Assembly (NCBI RefSeq): GCF_031326225.1
Contig: NZ_CP133720.1
Span: 2,542,001 to 2,606,000 of the forward strand
Length of the DNA: 64,000 bases
From: Undibacterium cyanobacteriorum
Lineage (GTDB): Bacteria > Pseudomonadota > Gammaproteobacteria > Burkholderiales > Burkholderiaceae_D
Direction: 5' to 3'
Positions 25,059 to 34,752 of the stretch are shown piece by piece. A program made the translations under genes and the position numbers. Numbering within the stretch: position 1 is the stretch's first letter; each line of letters opens with the position of its first letter. The notes under the pieces were generated by a model. That model had not been told where the DNA came from. It worked only from the letters and a program-made list of their open reading frames with translations, and did no database searches.

Positions 25059-27467
25059 TTAATGCTTCACTGTCGTCGCATCGTTAGTCGCATCTTTTGC
25101 AGCGACTGCAGGAACCGCCATTTCCTCTTCGGTTAAAGCGACTGGTTGCCGCTCCAGAGCGACCTCAAGAACTTTATCAATCCAACGTACTGGAATAATT
25201 TCCAACTTATTCTTCACGTTATCTGGAATGTCCGCGAGATCTTTAGCATTTTCCTCTGGAATCAAAACCGTCTTAATGCCACCGCGATGAGCCGCCAGTA
25301 GTTTCTCCTTCAAACCGCCGATTGGTAAAACTTCGCCACGCAACGTAATTTCGCCGGTCATCGCCACATCTGCGCGAACAGGAATACCAGTGAAGATGGA
25401 AACTAATGCAGTTGTCATTGCAATGCCCGCCGACGGGCCATCTTTCGGAGTTGCACCTTCTGGTACGTGAATATGCACGTCCGTTTTTTCAAATACATCG
25501 GACTTAATACCCAATCGAGCCGAGCGACTACGCACAACCGTACGCGCTGCCTCGATCGACTCTTTCATGACATCTCCCAAGGTACCAGTTCTGATGGTGC
25601 CGCCTTTACCCGGCATAGAAACAGCCTCGATTGTCAACAAATCACCGCCCACCTCAGTCCAAGCAAGACCAACAACTTGACCTACTTGATTTTCCTTCGT
25701 AGCTACACCGAAATCATAGCGACGAACGCCAAGATATTTATCCAAATTTTTCGGAGTTATGCTTGCCTTCTTCTCGCTCTTCTTCAACAACAGCATCTTC
25801 ACTACCTTACGGCAGATTTTCGACACTTCGCGCTCTAAGGCGCGAACGCCTGCTTCACGTGTGTAGTAACGAATAATGTCGCGAATTGCGGCTTCAGAGA
25901 CACTGATCTCGTCTTCTTTCAAGCCATTGTTCTTGATCTGCTTTGGTAGCAAATAACGTTGCGCGATACTTGCCTTCTCATCCTCTGTATAGCCGGACAA
26001 GCGAATTACTTCCATCCGATCTAACAACGGCGCTGGAATATTGTAGGAGTTCGACGTCGCAACGAACATTACATCAGACAAATCAAAGTCAACTTCGATG
26101 TAATGATCAGAGAAAGTGTGATTTTGCTCTGGATCCAAGACTTCCAGCAGTGCCGACGATGGATCGCCGCGGAAGTCAGCTCCCATCTTATCGACTTCAT
26201 CCAACAAAAAGAGTGGGTTACGAACACCAACCTTACTCAAGCTTTGCAAAATTTTACCTGGCATCGAACCGATGTAGGTACGACGGTGACCACGGATTTC
26301 CGCTTCATCGCGAACACCACCCAAGGCCATACGCACGAACTTACGGTTGGTCGCCTTCGCAATTGATTGTCCCAACGATGTCTTACCAACGCCTGGAGGG
26401 CCGACCAAACAAAGGATCGGTGCCTTGAGCTTATCAACACGCTGTTGAACTGCTAAATACTCGAGGATACGCTCCTTCACCTTATCAAGGCCATAGTGAT
26501 CATCACTTAAGACCTTTTCCGCATTCGTCAAATCATTATTGACCTTGGACTTTTTCTTCCATGGCAAATTAACGATGGTGTCGATGTAATTACGGACGAC
26601 CGTAGCCTCGGCCGACATCGGCGACATCATCTTGAGTTTCTTCAACTCATTCATCGCTTTGTCACGCGCCTCTTTAGGCATCTTAGCTGCAGTAATTTTC
26701 TTTTCGAGCTCATCAATATCAGCGCCCTCTTCGCCCTCACCGAGCTCTTTTTGAATCGCTTTCACTTGCTCATTCAAATAGTACTCACGCTGAGACTTTT
26801 CCATCTGGCGCTTCACTCGACCGCGGATACGCTTCTCAACTTGCAAGATATCTAGCTCGCCCTCCAACTGTCCGAGCAAATGCTCGAGACGCTTGGCAAC
26901 GCTAAAAATCTCTAAGATCACTTGCTTTTGCTCAAGCTTGAGTGGCAGATGAGCAGCAATGGTATCAGCCAAACGACCAGCATCATCAATACCAGACAAA
27001 GAAGCCAAAATCTCTGGAGGAATCTTTTTATTGAGTTTTACATACTGATCAAACTGCTGAACAATCGCGCGACGCATCGCTTCAATTTCAGCATCGTCGC
27101 CAGCTTCAACAGCAATTGGCGTTAAATCAGCAACGAAATGCGTCTCACCGTCTTGAATGTGATGAATACGCGCACGCTGAGCGCCCTCAACTAGAACCTT
27201 TACGGTTCCATCCGGCAATTTCAGCATTTGGAGAATATTGGCGACACAGCCGATCTCGTAAATATCATCGGCCGAAGGCTCATCTTTAGCAGCAGCTTTC
27301 TGCGCCGCAAGCATGATGCACTTACCCTGTTCCATGGCGGCTTCGAGAGCCTTGATAGACTTAGGACGACCGACAAACAAAGGGATTACCATGTGAGGAA
27401 ATACCACCACATCGCGCAGCGGTAACAATGGCAATTCAGTACGATCTTTAATGATGGAAGTTGTCAT
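25059..27467 (-). CDS. lon: ATP-dependent protease La (Lon)
   Basis: 802 residues from ATG 27467, chosen because AAGGTG precedes it and because homologues start with MTTSIIKDR; an upstream ATG eight codons earlier has no ribosome site. Domains: N-terminal substrate domain (LPLLPLRDVVVFPHMVIPLFVGR), AAA+ module with Walker A GPPGVGKTSLG, and serine-lysine peptidase with PKDGPSAGIAM and the Lys in GGLKEKLLAAHRGG. It degrades misfolded and regulatory proteins in the cytosol. The C-terminal tail (EEEMAVPAVAAKDATNDATT) is variable. A heat-shock-type promoter lies upstream. Confidence 0.97.
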   Translation of the reverse strand: MTTSIIKDRTELPLLPLRDVVVFPHMVIPLFVGRPKSIKALEAAMEQGKCIMLAAQKAAAKDEPSADDIYEIGCVANILQMLKLPDGTVKVLVEGAQRARIHHIQDGETHFVADLTPIAVEAGDDAEIEAMRRAIVQQFDQYVKLNKKIPPEILASLSGIDDAGRLADTIAAHLPLKLEQKQVILEIFSVAKRLEHLLGQLEGELDILQVEKRIRGRVKRQMEKSQREYYLNEQVKAIQKELGEGEEGADIDELEKKITAAKMPKEARDKAMNELKKLKMMSPMSAEATVVRNYIDTIVNLPWKKKSKVNNDLTNAEKVLSDDHYGLDKVKERILEYLAVQQRVDKLKAPILCLVGPPGVGKTSLGQSIAKATNRKFVRMALGGVRDEAEIRGHRRTYIGSMPGKILQSLSKVGVRNPLFLLDEVDKMGADFRGDPSSALLEVLDPEQNHTFSDHYIEVDFDLSDVMFVATSNSYNIPAPLLDRMEVIRLSGYTEDEKASIAQRYLLPKQIKNNGLKEDEISVSEAAIRDIIRYYTREAGVRALEREVSKICRKVVKMLLLKKSEKKASITPKNLDKYLGVRRYDFGVATKENQVGQVVGLAWTEVGGDLLTIEAVSMPGKGGTIRTGTLGDVMKESIEAARTVVRSRSARLGIKSDVFEKTDVHIHVPEGATPKDGPSAGIAMTTALVSIFTGIPVRADVAMTGEITLRGEVLPIGGLKEKLLAAHRGGIKTVLIPEENAKDLADIPDNVKNKLEIIPVRWIDKVLEVALERQPVALTEEEMAVPAVAAKDATNDATTVKH

Positions 27468-27496
27468 GGCGCACCTTTTAAAAAATTTCAACTCAT

Positions 27497-27524
27497 AGAT
27501 TGGCGCACTAGGCTAAAACTCAAG
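27497..27524 (-). promoter_or_regulatory. Candidate sigma-32 promoter of lon
   Basis: On the minus strand CTTGAG (27519-27524) and CGCCAATCT (27497-27505) lie 13 bases apart. This fits the heat-shock consensus of a CTTGAA-type -35 and CCCCATnT-type -10 box. The start of lon is 29 bases downstream of the -10 box. Confidence 0.6.
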
Positions 27525-27542
27525 CCCGTCATCCGAATAAAA

Positions 27543-27586
27543 CAATAAAAAAAGCTACTCAGAGTGTCGTCTCCGGGTAGCTTTCC
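27543..27586 (-). terminator. Terminator after clpX
   Basis: On the minus strand AAAGCTACCC pairs with GAGTAGCTTT (27575-27584 and 27551-27560), followed by TTTTTTATTG. It lies between clpX and lon and makes lon a separate unit. The clpX-to-hairpin stretch (27585-27743) is AT-rich and holds no gene. Confidence 0.85.
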
Positions 27587-27743
27587 GATTGAAGCTGTTC
27601 TTTATTGTTTGATTTTATTGTACCGCTAAATCCAAAAACGCACAGTCAATTCAAATTCAGCAGTTGATTTTTTTTCGATTTGCTTCTTTTTATCAACAAA
27701 AGCACGAGAAATTACTGCAACAAAACGCTTAATCTTTTATCGA

Positions 27744-29009
27744 TTAAGCTCCGGCTACTTTTGGTTGCTCTTTATAAATCAACAAAGGCTTGGCACCAGA
27801 AGTGATCGTATTCTCATCGATCACAACCTTCGCGACATCTTTTTCACTTGGCAATTCATACATCACGTCAAGCAAGGCATGCTCCAAAATACTCCGCAAG
27901 CCACGAGCCCCCGTCTTACGCGCAATAGCTTTCTTGGCAATCGCTTGCAATGCAGATGGGCGAATTTCCAGTTCAGTACCTTCCATCTCCAATAACTTGG
28001 CGTACTGTTTCACCATCGCATTCTTTGGCTCAACCAAAATCTGAATCAACGCAGCTTCATCAAGCTCATTGAGTGTTGCGATGACTGGCAAACGACCAAC
28101 TAATTCTGGAATGATACCGAATTTGATAAGATCTTGCGGCTCAGCGTCTTGCATGACTTGGCTCGCCGTCTTTTCAGATTGACTCTTTACACTCGCAGAA
28201 AAACCAATGCCACTTTTCTCAGAACGATCTGAAATGATTTTTGCCAAACCATCAAACGCTCCTCCACAAATAAACATGATATTTGTGGTATCAATCTGTA
28301 TGAAATCTTGATTTGGATGCTTACGTCCACCTTGTGGAGGTACAGACGCCATCGTTCCCTCGATCAGCTTCAGCAAGGCTTGTTGCACGCCCTCACCAGA
28401 GACATCTCGCGTAATCGATGGATTCTCCGCTTTACGTGAAATTTTATCGATCTCATCGATATAGACGATCCCCTTCTGGGCACGCTCAACCTCGTAATTA
28501 CAGTTTTGCAGCAATTTTTGAATAATGTTTTCCACGTCCTCACCAACGTACCCAGCCTCGGTCAGCGTGGTTGCATCAGCAATGACGAACGGCACGTTCA
28601 GCATACGCGCCAAGGTCTGAGCCAATAAGGTTTTACCAGATCCAGTCGGTCCGACCAGCAAAATATTACTCTTTGCCAGCTCAACATCATCCTTTTTGCC
28701 GAGATGCTTCAAGCGCTTGTAATGATTGTAAACCGCAACCGCGAGAATACGCTTTGCTTTCTCCTGTCCGATCACATACTGATCCAGCAATTCTGTAATC
28801 TCAGCAGGTGTTGGCAACTCCGACTTCGCAGAAGAAATCGGCTCCATTGCATTAATCTCATCGCGTATGATGTCATTGCATAAATCAATGCATTCATCGC
28901 AGATAAATACCGATGGCCCAGCAATCAATTTTTTAACTTCATGCTGACTCTTGCCACAAAATGAGCAATACAATAATTTTTCGCCGGTTGTGCTTTTCTT
29001 ATCTGACAT
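27744..29009 (-). CDS. clpX: ATP-dependent Clp protease ATP-binding subunit ClpX
   Basis: 421 residues from ATG 29009 (MSDKKSTTGEKLLYCSFCG); the frame is open 23 codons upstream, but those residues are not family-like. The N-terminal zinc-binding domain has CSFC and CDEC, Walker A is GPTGSGKTLL, Walker B VYIDEIDKI, and the pore loop is GYVGEDVE. It unfolds proteins and feeds them to ClpP. It follows clpP, but a terminator lies between (29140-29178), so clpX may have its own promoter in the 130 bases before its start. Confidence 0.97.
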   Translation of the reverse strand: MSDKKSTTGEKLLYCSFCGKSQHEVKKLIAGPSVFICDECIDLCNDIIRDEINAMEPISSAKSELPTPAEITELLDQYVIGQEKAKRILAVAVYNHYKRLKHLGKKDDVELAKSNILLVGPTGSGKTLLAQTLARMLNVPFVIADATTLTEAGYVGEDVENIIQKLLQNCNYEVERAQKGIVYIDEIDKISRKAENPSITRDVSGEGVQQALLKLIEGTMASVPPQGGRKHPNQDFIQIDTTNIMFICGGAFDGLAKIISDRSEKSGIGFSASVKSQSEKTASQVMQDAEPQDLIKFGIIPELVGRLPVIATLNELDEAALIQILVEPKNAMVKQYAKLLEMEGTELEIRPSALQAIAKKAIARKTGARGLRSILEHALLDVMYELPSEKDVAKVVIDENTITSGAKPLLIYKEQPKVAGA

Positions 29010-29139
29010 AATGCTTTCGTTTTTTTGACGTACATCTAAATTTACTTGTGATCGTAATATTACTGCAAAATTCGACACCCTTGCCGAGATTGAGCAGGAT
29101 TTTCACATTTTCCTGAAGCTCACAAAGTCAAAACCCACA

Positions 29140-29178
29140 TAAAAAAACGCCCACATCAATTCGATGCAGGCGTTCTTC
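29140..29178 (-). terminator. Terminator between clpP and clpX
   Basis: On the minus strand AACGCCTGCATC pairs with GATGTGGGCGTT, leaving two mismatches, and a run of seven T follows. It lies just after the clpP stop codon, so some clpX transcription probably starts further downstream or comes from read-through. Confidence 0.75.
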
Positions 29179-29192
29179 GATTTTCCTAAATA

Positions 29193-29819
29193 TCAACCGC
29201 GGTGAGTGAGTACTTGATCGATCAATCCGTACTGCATTGCTGCTTCAGCCGACATAAAGTTATCTCGATCGGTATCACGTGCGATTTGCTCAACCGACTG
29301 CCCTGTCTTTTCCGCCAAGATTGCATTCAATCGCTCGCGCAGATACAAAATTTCACGCGCCTGAATTTCGATATCGGACGCTTGACCTTGAGCTCCACCC
29401 AAGGGTTGATGAATCATGATACGAGAATTCGGCAACGAAAAACGCTTACCTTTCGCACCAGCCGCCAACAAAAATGCACCCATAGATGCAGCCAAGCCAG
29501 TACACAGAGTAGAGACATCAGGCTTGATGAATTGCATCGTATCGAAGATCGCCATGCCCGCAGAAACCGAACCACCTGGCGAGTTGATGTAGAGAGAAAT
29601 GTCCTTCTCAGGATTTTCACTCTCCAAAAACAAAAGCTGAGCCACGACTAAATTTGCAGTCTGATCTGTTACTGGGCCAACCAAGAAAATGACACGTTCT
29701 TTGAGCAAACGAGAATAGATATCATAAGCACGCTCACCACGCCCGCTTTGCTCAACCACCATCGGCACCATGCCTAGCATATTTGTATCTAAAGCTGAAT
29801 TCTGGATGATGCCTGCCAT
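29193..29819 (-). CDS. clpP: ATP-dependent Clp protease proteolytic subunit ClpP
   Basis: 208 residues with catalytic triad Ser112 (GLAASMGAF), His137 (MIHQPLGG) and Asp186 (RDNFMS). A short propeptide precedes the mature start. It forms the barrel protease that works with ClpX. The gene starts 12 bases after tig, so tig and clpP are one operon, the common arrangement in proteobacteria. Confidence 0.97.
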   Translation of the reverse strand: MAGIIQNSALDTNMLGMVPMVVEQSGRGERAYDIYSRLLKERVIFLVGPVTDQTANLVVAQLLFLESENPEKDISLYINSPGGSVSAGMAIFDTMQFIKPDVSTLCTGLAASMGAFLLAAGAKGKRFSLPNSRIMIHQPLGGAQGQASDIEIQAREILYLRERLNAILAEKTGQSVEQIARDTDRDNFMSAEAAMQYGLIDQVLTHRG

Positions 29820-29831
29820 AGTGTTCCCTTC

Positions 29832-31172
29832 TTAAGCTTGTGTGTTACCCATCAATTCGTCAAATGGCAAAACCTTTTCTTCGACTTTTGCTTTACCGAG
29901 TACATAGTTAACGACGTTTTCTTCTAATACAAGGGCTTCCACTTCCGCCAAACGATTGCGGTCGCTGTAGAAGTACTTCACGACTTGCTGAGGATCTTCG
30001 TAGCTCTGTGCAGAATCTTCAACGTGCGCCTTAACTTGCTCTGCAGTCGCTTGCAAGTTATTCGCCTTTACCATTTCTGCCAAAATCAAACCGAGACGAA
30101 CACGACGTTCCGCTTGCGCCAAGAACAAATCTGTTGGGAATGGCACGTCTTTTACATTCATACCACGCTGAGCCATGTCTTGACGTGTCATTTCCGCCAA
30201 ACGTTGCGCATCTTGTTCGATCAATGCTTTAGGCGCATCAAACTCAACCGCTTTCACCAAGGCGTCCATGACGCTGTCCTTAGTCTTTGCTTTGACACGG
30301 CCTTTAACTTCACGCTCGAGGTTTTCTTTGATGTCGTTACGCATTTTGGACAGATCGCCATCCTCAACACCCAACATCTTGGCGAATTCCGCATCAACTT
30401 CTGGCAAGTGTGCCCATTCAAGCTTCGTCAAAGTCACTGTAAACTCTGCTGTTTTGCCTGCAACGTCTTTGCTGTGATAGTCCTCTGGGAATGCCAATGG
30501 AAACACTTTAGAGTCGCCAACTTTCAGGCCCAAAGTTGCTTCTTCAAACTCTGGCAACATGCGTCCTTCACCCAACACGAAGGTAAAGCCTTCCGCCTTA
30601 CCGCCAGCGAACTCAACACCATCAATTGTGCCGACGAAGTCAACGGTTGCACGATCACCTTTTTGAGCAGACTGATCAGCACCACCATCGCCATGAGCAC
30701 CTTGCTCACCTTTGACGTGGAAATGCACACGTTGCTTGCGAAGAATATCAATCGTCTTATCGATTTCAACGTCAGTCACATCGGACTTCACTTGAGTGAC
30801 TTCAACGCCAGACAAATCACCAACGACCACTTCTGGATAGACTTCAAATGTCGCATCAAAAGTTAAATAGTTGTCGGAATAGCTGTTTTTAGGTTCGATA
30901 CGTGGATAACCAGCAACGCGCAAATTATTTTCTTGCACTGCTTGGCTGAACGCGATACCAACTTTCTCGTTCAATACTTCGTTCTCGACTTGGTAGCCAT
31001 ATTGTGCCGCGACCATTTTCATCGGCACTTTACCTGGACGGAAACCAGGTGCTTTCGCTGTACGTGCACGTACTTTCAAACGCTTTTCGATTTCCGGCTG
31101 CATTTCAGCGATAGGAAATGTGATCGTAATACGGCGTTCCAATTTTTCTAAAGTTTCGACTGCAGTTGCCAT
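29832..31172 (-). CDS. tig: Trigger factor (ribosome-associated chaperone, peptidyl-prolyl isomerase)
   Basis: 446 residues: ribosome-binding domain with GFRPGKVPMKMV, FKBP-type PPIase domain (about 155-245; GDRATVDFVGTIDGVEF) and the C-terminal chaperone arms. It binds near the ribosome exit tunnel and shields new chains. An extra acidic/glycine stretch (GEQGAHGDGGADQSAQKG, about 158-175) inserts just before the PPIase core and is longer than in E. coli. A tRNA-Leu gene lies 26 bases upstream on the same strand. Confidence 0.97.
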   Translation of the reverse strand: MATAVETLEKLERRITITFPIAEMQPEIEKRLKVRARTAKAPGFRPGKVPMKMVAAQYGYQVENEVLNEKVGIAFSQAVQENNLRVAGYPRIEPKNSYSDNYLTFDATFEVYPEVVVGDLSGVEVTQVKSDVTDVEIDKTIDILRKQRVHFHVKGEQGAHGDGGADQSAQKGDRATVDFVGTIDGVEFAGGKAEGFTFVLGEGRMLPEFEEATLGLKVGDSKVFPLAFPEDYHSKDVAGKTAEFTVTLTKLEWAHLPEVDAEFAKMLGVEDGDLSKMRNDIKENLEREVKGRVKAKTKDSVMDALVKAVEFDAPKALIEQDAQRLAEMTRQDMAQRGMNVKDVPFPTDLFLAQAERRVRLGLILAEMVKANNLQATAEQVKAHVEDSAQSYEDPQQVVKYFYSDRNRLAEVEALVLEENVVNYVLGKAKVEEKVLPFDELMGNTQA

Positions 31173-31198
31173 GAAAATCGTCCAAATAAAATAAACTG

Positions 31199-31285
31199 TG
31201 GTGCGAGGAGGGGGACTCGAACCCCCACACCATTGCTGGCGTCAGGACCTAAACCTGGTGCGTCTACCAATTTCGCCATCCTCGC
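31199..31285 (-). tRNA. tRNA-Leu (anticodon TAG)
   Basis: The minus strand folds as a class II tRNA: acceptor stem GCGAGGA with TCCTCGC, anticodon loop TTTAGGT (anticodon TAG, reads CUA), a long variable arm, T-arm GGTTCGAGTCC, and an encoded CCA. 87 bases with CCA. It lies 26 bases before tig, so a joint transcript is possible. Confidence 0.96.
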
Positions 31286-31595
31286 GGGATGAAAACACAA
31301 GCTAATAGTCGGTTTTACTACTAGCACAAAAGCAAAGGGCGACCTAAGTTTCCAGTGTCGCCCCTAACAATTGCATGTGGCATTTCAACTTCAACCAACT
31401 ATTCTACTAGATTTTATCCAAACTTGTCTCACCTTTTTATGCTCAAATTAATACAAGACTTAAGAAACCTTGCTTAGAAAACCACAGAAAATCTACAAGC
31501 TGCTCTGATCGAGGGACAAGCAGTCAGCAAAAGCACGAGAAAAGTTGATTGCAACGCGCACACTCAGTGGGATCTAATCACCACCAAAGACATTT
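31286..31595. other. Gap before the tRNA-Leu and tig operon
   Basis: About 310 bases with no gene. The minus strand must contain the tRNA promoter; a -10-like TATTAG lies about 20 bases before the tRNA, without a clear -35 box. Nothing else is seen. Confidence 0.5.
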
Positions 31596-31643
31596 GAACG
31601 AGAGTCGAGAAGGTTGCAAACTCCTTTCCCGACTATCTCGTTC
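31596..31643 (-). other. Long hairpin just after the RND permease stop codon
   Basis: Arms GAACGAGAGTCG (31596-31607) and CGACTATCTCGTTC (31630-31643) pair with a small bulge, and AAGG/CCTT continues the stem. It begins four bases after the stop codon. No strong T-run follows on the minus strand, so it may be a weak terminator or mRNA stabiliser. Confidence 0.55.
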
Positions 31644-31647
31644 GCCT

Positions 31648-34600
31648 TTATGCTTTTTTGATGCGGAACCAAGCCGCATAAAGCGCTGGCAAGAACAACA
31701 ATGTCAAGGCAGTTGCAATAATCAGTCCACCCATAATCGCTACCGCCATCGGCCCCCAGAACACTGAGCGCGACAAGGGAATCATCGCCAACACTGCAGC
31801 CGCAGCTGTCAATATGATAGGCCTAAATCGGCGCACTGCCGCTTCCACGATCGCATCCCAAGCTGGCACACCTGCAGCACGGTCTTGCTCAATTTGATCG
31901 ATCAAGATGACGGAATTACGAATAATCATCCCAAACAACGCGATCACACCTAGCTGAGCAACGAAGCCAAATGGTCTTTGCAAAATCAACAGCGCCATTG
32001 CGGCACCCGCCACACCCAAAGGTCCGGTCAAGAATACGAGCACGGAACGTGAGAAGCTATGCAATTGAAGCATCAACAATGTGAAAATAATGAAAATCAC
32101 TAATGGCACATTCGCCGCAATCGATTCTTGCGCCTTGCCACTATCCGCTGCTGCCCCCGCCAATTCAATTTTATAACCAGGCAATAAGCTTGCTCGTATC
32201 GCGTCCAATTTTGGATTAATTTGAGAAGATACTGTTGGACCTTGAATACCATCCACAACGTCACACTGTACCGTCACTGCCCATTCACGCCCCTCGCGCC
32301 ATACCACGCCCGGCTCCCATGCCAAACGAATCGTCGCAATTTGCGATAAAGGCACGGTCTTGCCGCTACTTGTCGGCACATTCGCACTTGACAACGCTTG
32401 GACAGTAGAACGCTCATCGATTGGCTGTCGAATTTGAATGTCGATCAAACGATTTGACTCGCGGAACTGCCCGACTGGCGTGCCTGACAAAATGGTGTTT
32501 GCGGCGCGCATAACACTTTGCGATGTAACACCCAAAGCCCGCAACTTATCTTGATCCATGTCGATGCGCACGACTTTCACCGATTCATTCCAGTTGTCGT
32601 TCACACCTAATGCGTTCGGGTTAGCGCGCATTACTTCTTTGACGCGATCAGCAACCTCTCGCACCTTTTCTACTTCCAAGCCTGTGACACGGAATTGCAC
32701 GGGATACGGCACTGGAGGCCCATTCGGCAACAACTTAACGCGACCACGAACTTCGGGGAAATCTTCTTTAAAAGCTTGATTAATTTTCAAACGCAACGCT
32801 TCACGCGCCTTTAAGTCTTTCGGCAAAACGACGATCTGTGTCACGTTCGTTTGCGGAAAAATTTGATCCAAAGGCAAGTAGAAACGTGGACTTCCTGTTC
32901 CCACATAACTAGTCACACTCTGCACGCCTTCTTGTTTCTGAATGAAGGCTTCAAATTTCTTCGCTTGCGCTTCTGTCGCTTTGAACGATGAGCCTTCTGG
33001 CAACCACAACTCAACCATCAACTCCGGGCGACTCGAGTCCGGGAAAAATTGCTGCTCGATAAATTTAAAGCCGAACACGCCCAAACCGAACACACCCAGC
33101 GTAATCACGATTGTTGTCTTACGCCACTGCACGCACCAATTAACCAGTGCACGGAAACGTGTATAAAACGGCGTATCAAACAATTCATGATGTCCATCCG
33201 CGCCTGCATGCGGCTTCACTTTCAAAAACAAATAGCCGAGATATGGCGTGAACAACACTGCCGCCAACCATGAAATTAAAAGCGCCAATGCATTCACCGA
33301 GAACATAGAGAATGTGTATTCACCCGCTGCAGACTCAGCCAAGCCGATTGGCAAGAAGCCTGCCGCGGTGATCAAAGTACCCGTCAACATTGGCATCGCC
33401 GTCGAAGAATAAGCGAAGGTGGCGGCATCAAATCGCGAATACCCCTCCTCCATCTTACGAACCATCATTTCGACCGCGATAATCGCATCATCAACTAATA
33501 GTCCCAGCGCGATAATCAGCGCACCAAGAGAAATCTTGTGTAGATCGATGTTAAATATGCGCATGAACAAGAATGTCACCGCCAAGACTAGTGGAATGGT
33601 GAGCGCAACAACTAACCCCGGCCAAACATCCAAGCGCCAAGGTTTCGTGTGTAAGCCCAGTGAGAGAAAACTCACCGCCAACACGATTACCACCGCTTCG
33701 ATCAAGGTGTTCACAAATTCGCCAACAGATGAGGCCACAATCTTAGGCTGATCCGACACTCGATCCAACTCTACGCCAACAGGCAATTGCGATTTAATGG
33801 TCTTTACAGTGGTCTCAAGGTGCTTCCCGAGCTCAATGATGTTGCCACCTTTTTCCATTGACACGCCTAAGCCGATGACTTCCTTGCCATTGAAGCGCAT
33901 CTTGTCTCCTGGAGGATCTTTGTACTCACGTTTGATCGTCGCAAAGTCTCCGAGGCGGAAAGTGGTACCGTTCGCACGCAACTGTAAGTTTTCTAGATCT
34001 TTGACAGTATTCAACGCACCAGACACGCGCACTTGCAAGTTGCTCGTCGAAGTCGTTAAGACGCCAGTGCCCTCAACTGAGTTTTGCGCACTGATTTGTG
34101 AAACGATGGCATCGAATGAAATACCCAGCTGCGAAAACTTTTTCTGTGAGAACTCAATATTTATCTTCTCGTCCTGAACGCCGAACATTTCGACCTTCGC
34201 GACACGCGGAATACGTAACAGTTGTTGCCGTACGAAATCGGCGTATTGACGCACCTCCTCGTAACTAAAACCGTCACCAGAAATCGCGAAGATAGAACCG
34301 TAAGTATCGCCAAATTCATCATTGAAGAATGGCCCAATCACACCCGCAGGCAAAGTTCCTTTGATGTCACCGATTTTCTTACGGACTTGATACCAAACTT
34401 GCGCAGTCTCTTTAGGAGGTGTGGATTCCCGCAATTGCAAAATGATGAGGGTTTCACCTGGCTTGGAATAACTACGAATTTTGTCGACGTAAGGCGCCTC
34501 TTGAAGTTTCTTTTCAAGTTTATCTGTCACCTGATCAGCCATTTGCAAGGATGTTGCACCCGGCCAGACGGCACGCACCACCATGGCGCGGAAAGTGAAC

Positions 34601-34752
34601 GGTGGATCCTCATCTTGCCCGAGACGACCAAAACTAAAAATGCCGCCTAGTAGCAAGGCAACCATCAGGTAACGTGTCAGTGGGATATGTTCAAGAGCCC
34701 AGCGCGATAGATTAAACCCGCCAGACTTCTTGTCGGTTTGAACATCGCTCAT
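31648..34752 (-). CDS. RND efflux transporter, permease subunit
   Basis: 1034 residues with the RND plan: TM1 near 22-42, large periplasmic loops, and clusters of TM helices around 340-560 and 870-1030. Typical segments are GRLGQDEDPPFTFRAM, WPGATSLQMADQVT, LGLLVDDAIIAVEMM and the C-terminal FGMIIRNSVILIDQIEQD. The start resembles TriC-like pumps. It exports drugs or other toxic compounds by proton exchange in complex with the adaptor encoded upstream and an outer-membrane channel. No channel gene lies in the window nearby. The ATG overlaps the adaptor stop codon by 4 bases. Confidence 0.94.
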   Translation of the reverse strand: MSDVQTDKKSGGFNLSRWALEHIPLTRYLMVALLLGGIFSFGRLGQDEDPPFTFRAMVVRAVWPGATSLQMADQVTDKLEKKLQEAPYVDKIRSYSKPGETLIILQLRESTPPKETAQVWYQVRKKIGDIKGTLPAGVIGPFFNDEFGDTYGSIFAISGDGFSYEEVRQYADFVRQQLLRIPRVAKVEMFGVQDEKINIEFSQKKFSQLGISFDAIVSQISAQNSVEGTGVLTTSTSNLQVRVSGALNTVKDLENLQLRANGTTFRLGDFATIKREYKDPPGDKMRFNGKEVIGLGVSMEKGGNIIELGKHLETTVKTIKSQLPVGVELDRVSDQPKIVASSVGEFVNTLIEAVVIVLAVSFLSLGLHTKPWRLDVWPGLVVALTIPLVLAVTFLFMRIFNIDLHKISLGALIIALGLLVDDAIIAVEMMVRKMEEGYSRFDAATFAYSSTAMPMLTGTLITAAGFLPIGLAESAAGEYTFSMFSVNALALLISWLAAVLFTPYLGYLFLKVKPHAGADGHHELFDTPFYTRFRALVNWCVQWRKTTIVITLGVFGLGVFGFKFIEQQFFPDSSRPELMVELWLPEGSSFKATEAQAKKFEAFIQKQEGVQSVTSYVGTGSPRFYLPLDQIFPQTNVTQIVVLPKDLKAREALRLKINQAFKEDFPEVRGRVKLLPNGPPVPYPVQFRVTGLEVEKVREVADRVKEVMRANPNALGVNDNWNESVKVVRIDMDQDKLRALGVTSQSVMRAANTILSGTPVGQFRESNRLIDIQIRQPIDERSTVQALSSANVPTSSGKTVPLSQIATIRLAWEPGVVWREGREWAVTVQCDVVDGIQGPTVSSQINPKLDAIRASLLPGYKIELAGAAADSGKAQESIAANVPLVIFIIFTLLMLQLHSFSRSVLVFLTGPLGVAGAAMALLILQRPFGFVAQLGVIALFGMIIRNSVILIDQIEQDRAAGVPAWDAIVEAAVRRFRPIILTAAAAVLAMIPLSRSVFWGPMAVAIMGGLIIATALTLLFLPALYAAWFRIKKA

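Noticed and set aside
29985..30866. A 293-residue open frame on the plus strand, opposite tig
   Set aside because: It is fully inside tig, has Cys/Phe/His-rich composition typical of antisense frames and no ribosome site. tig itself is clear.
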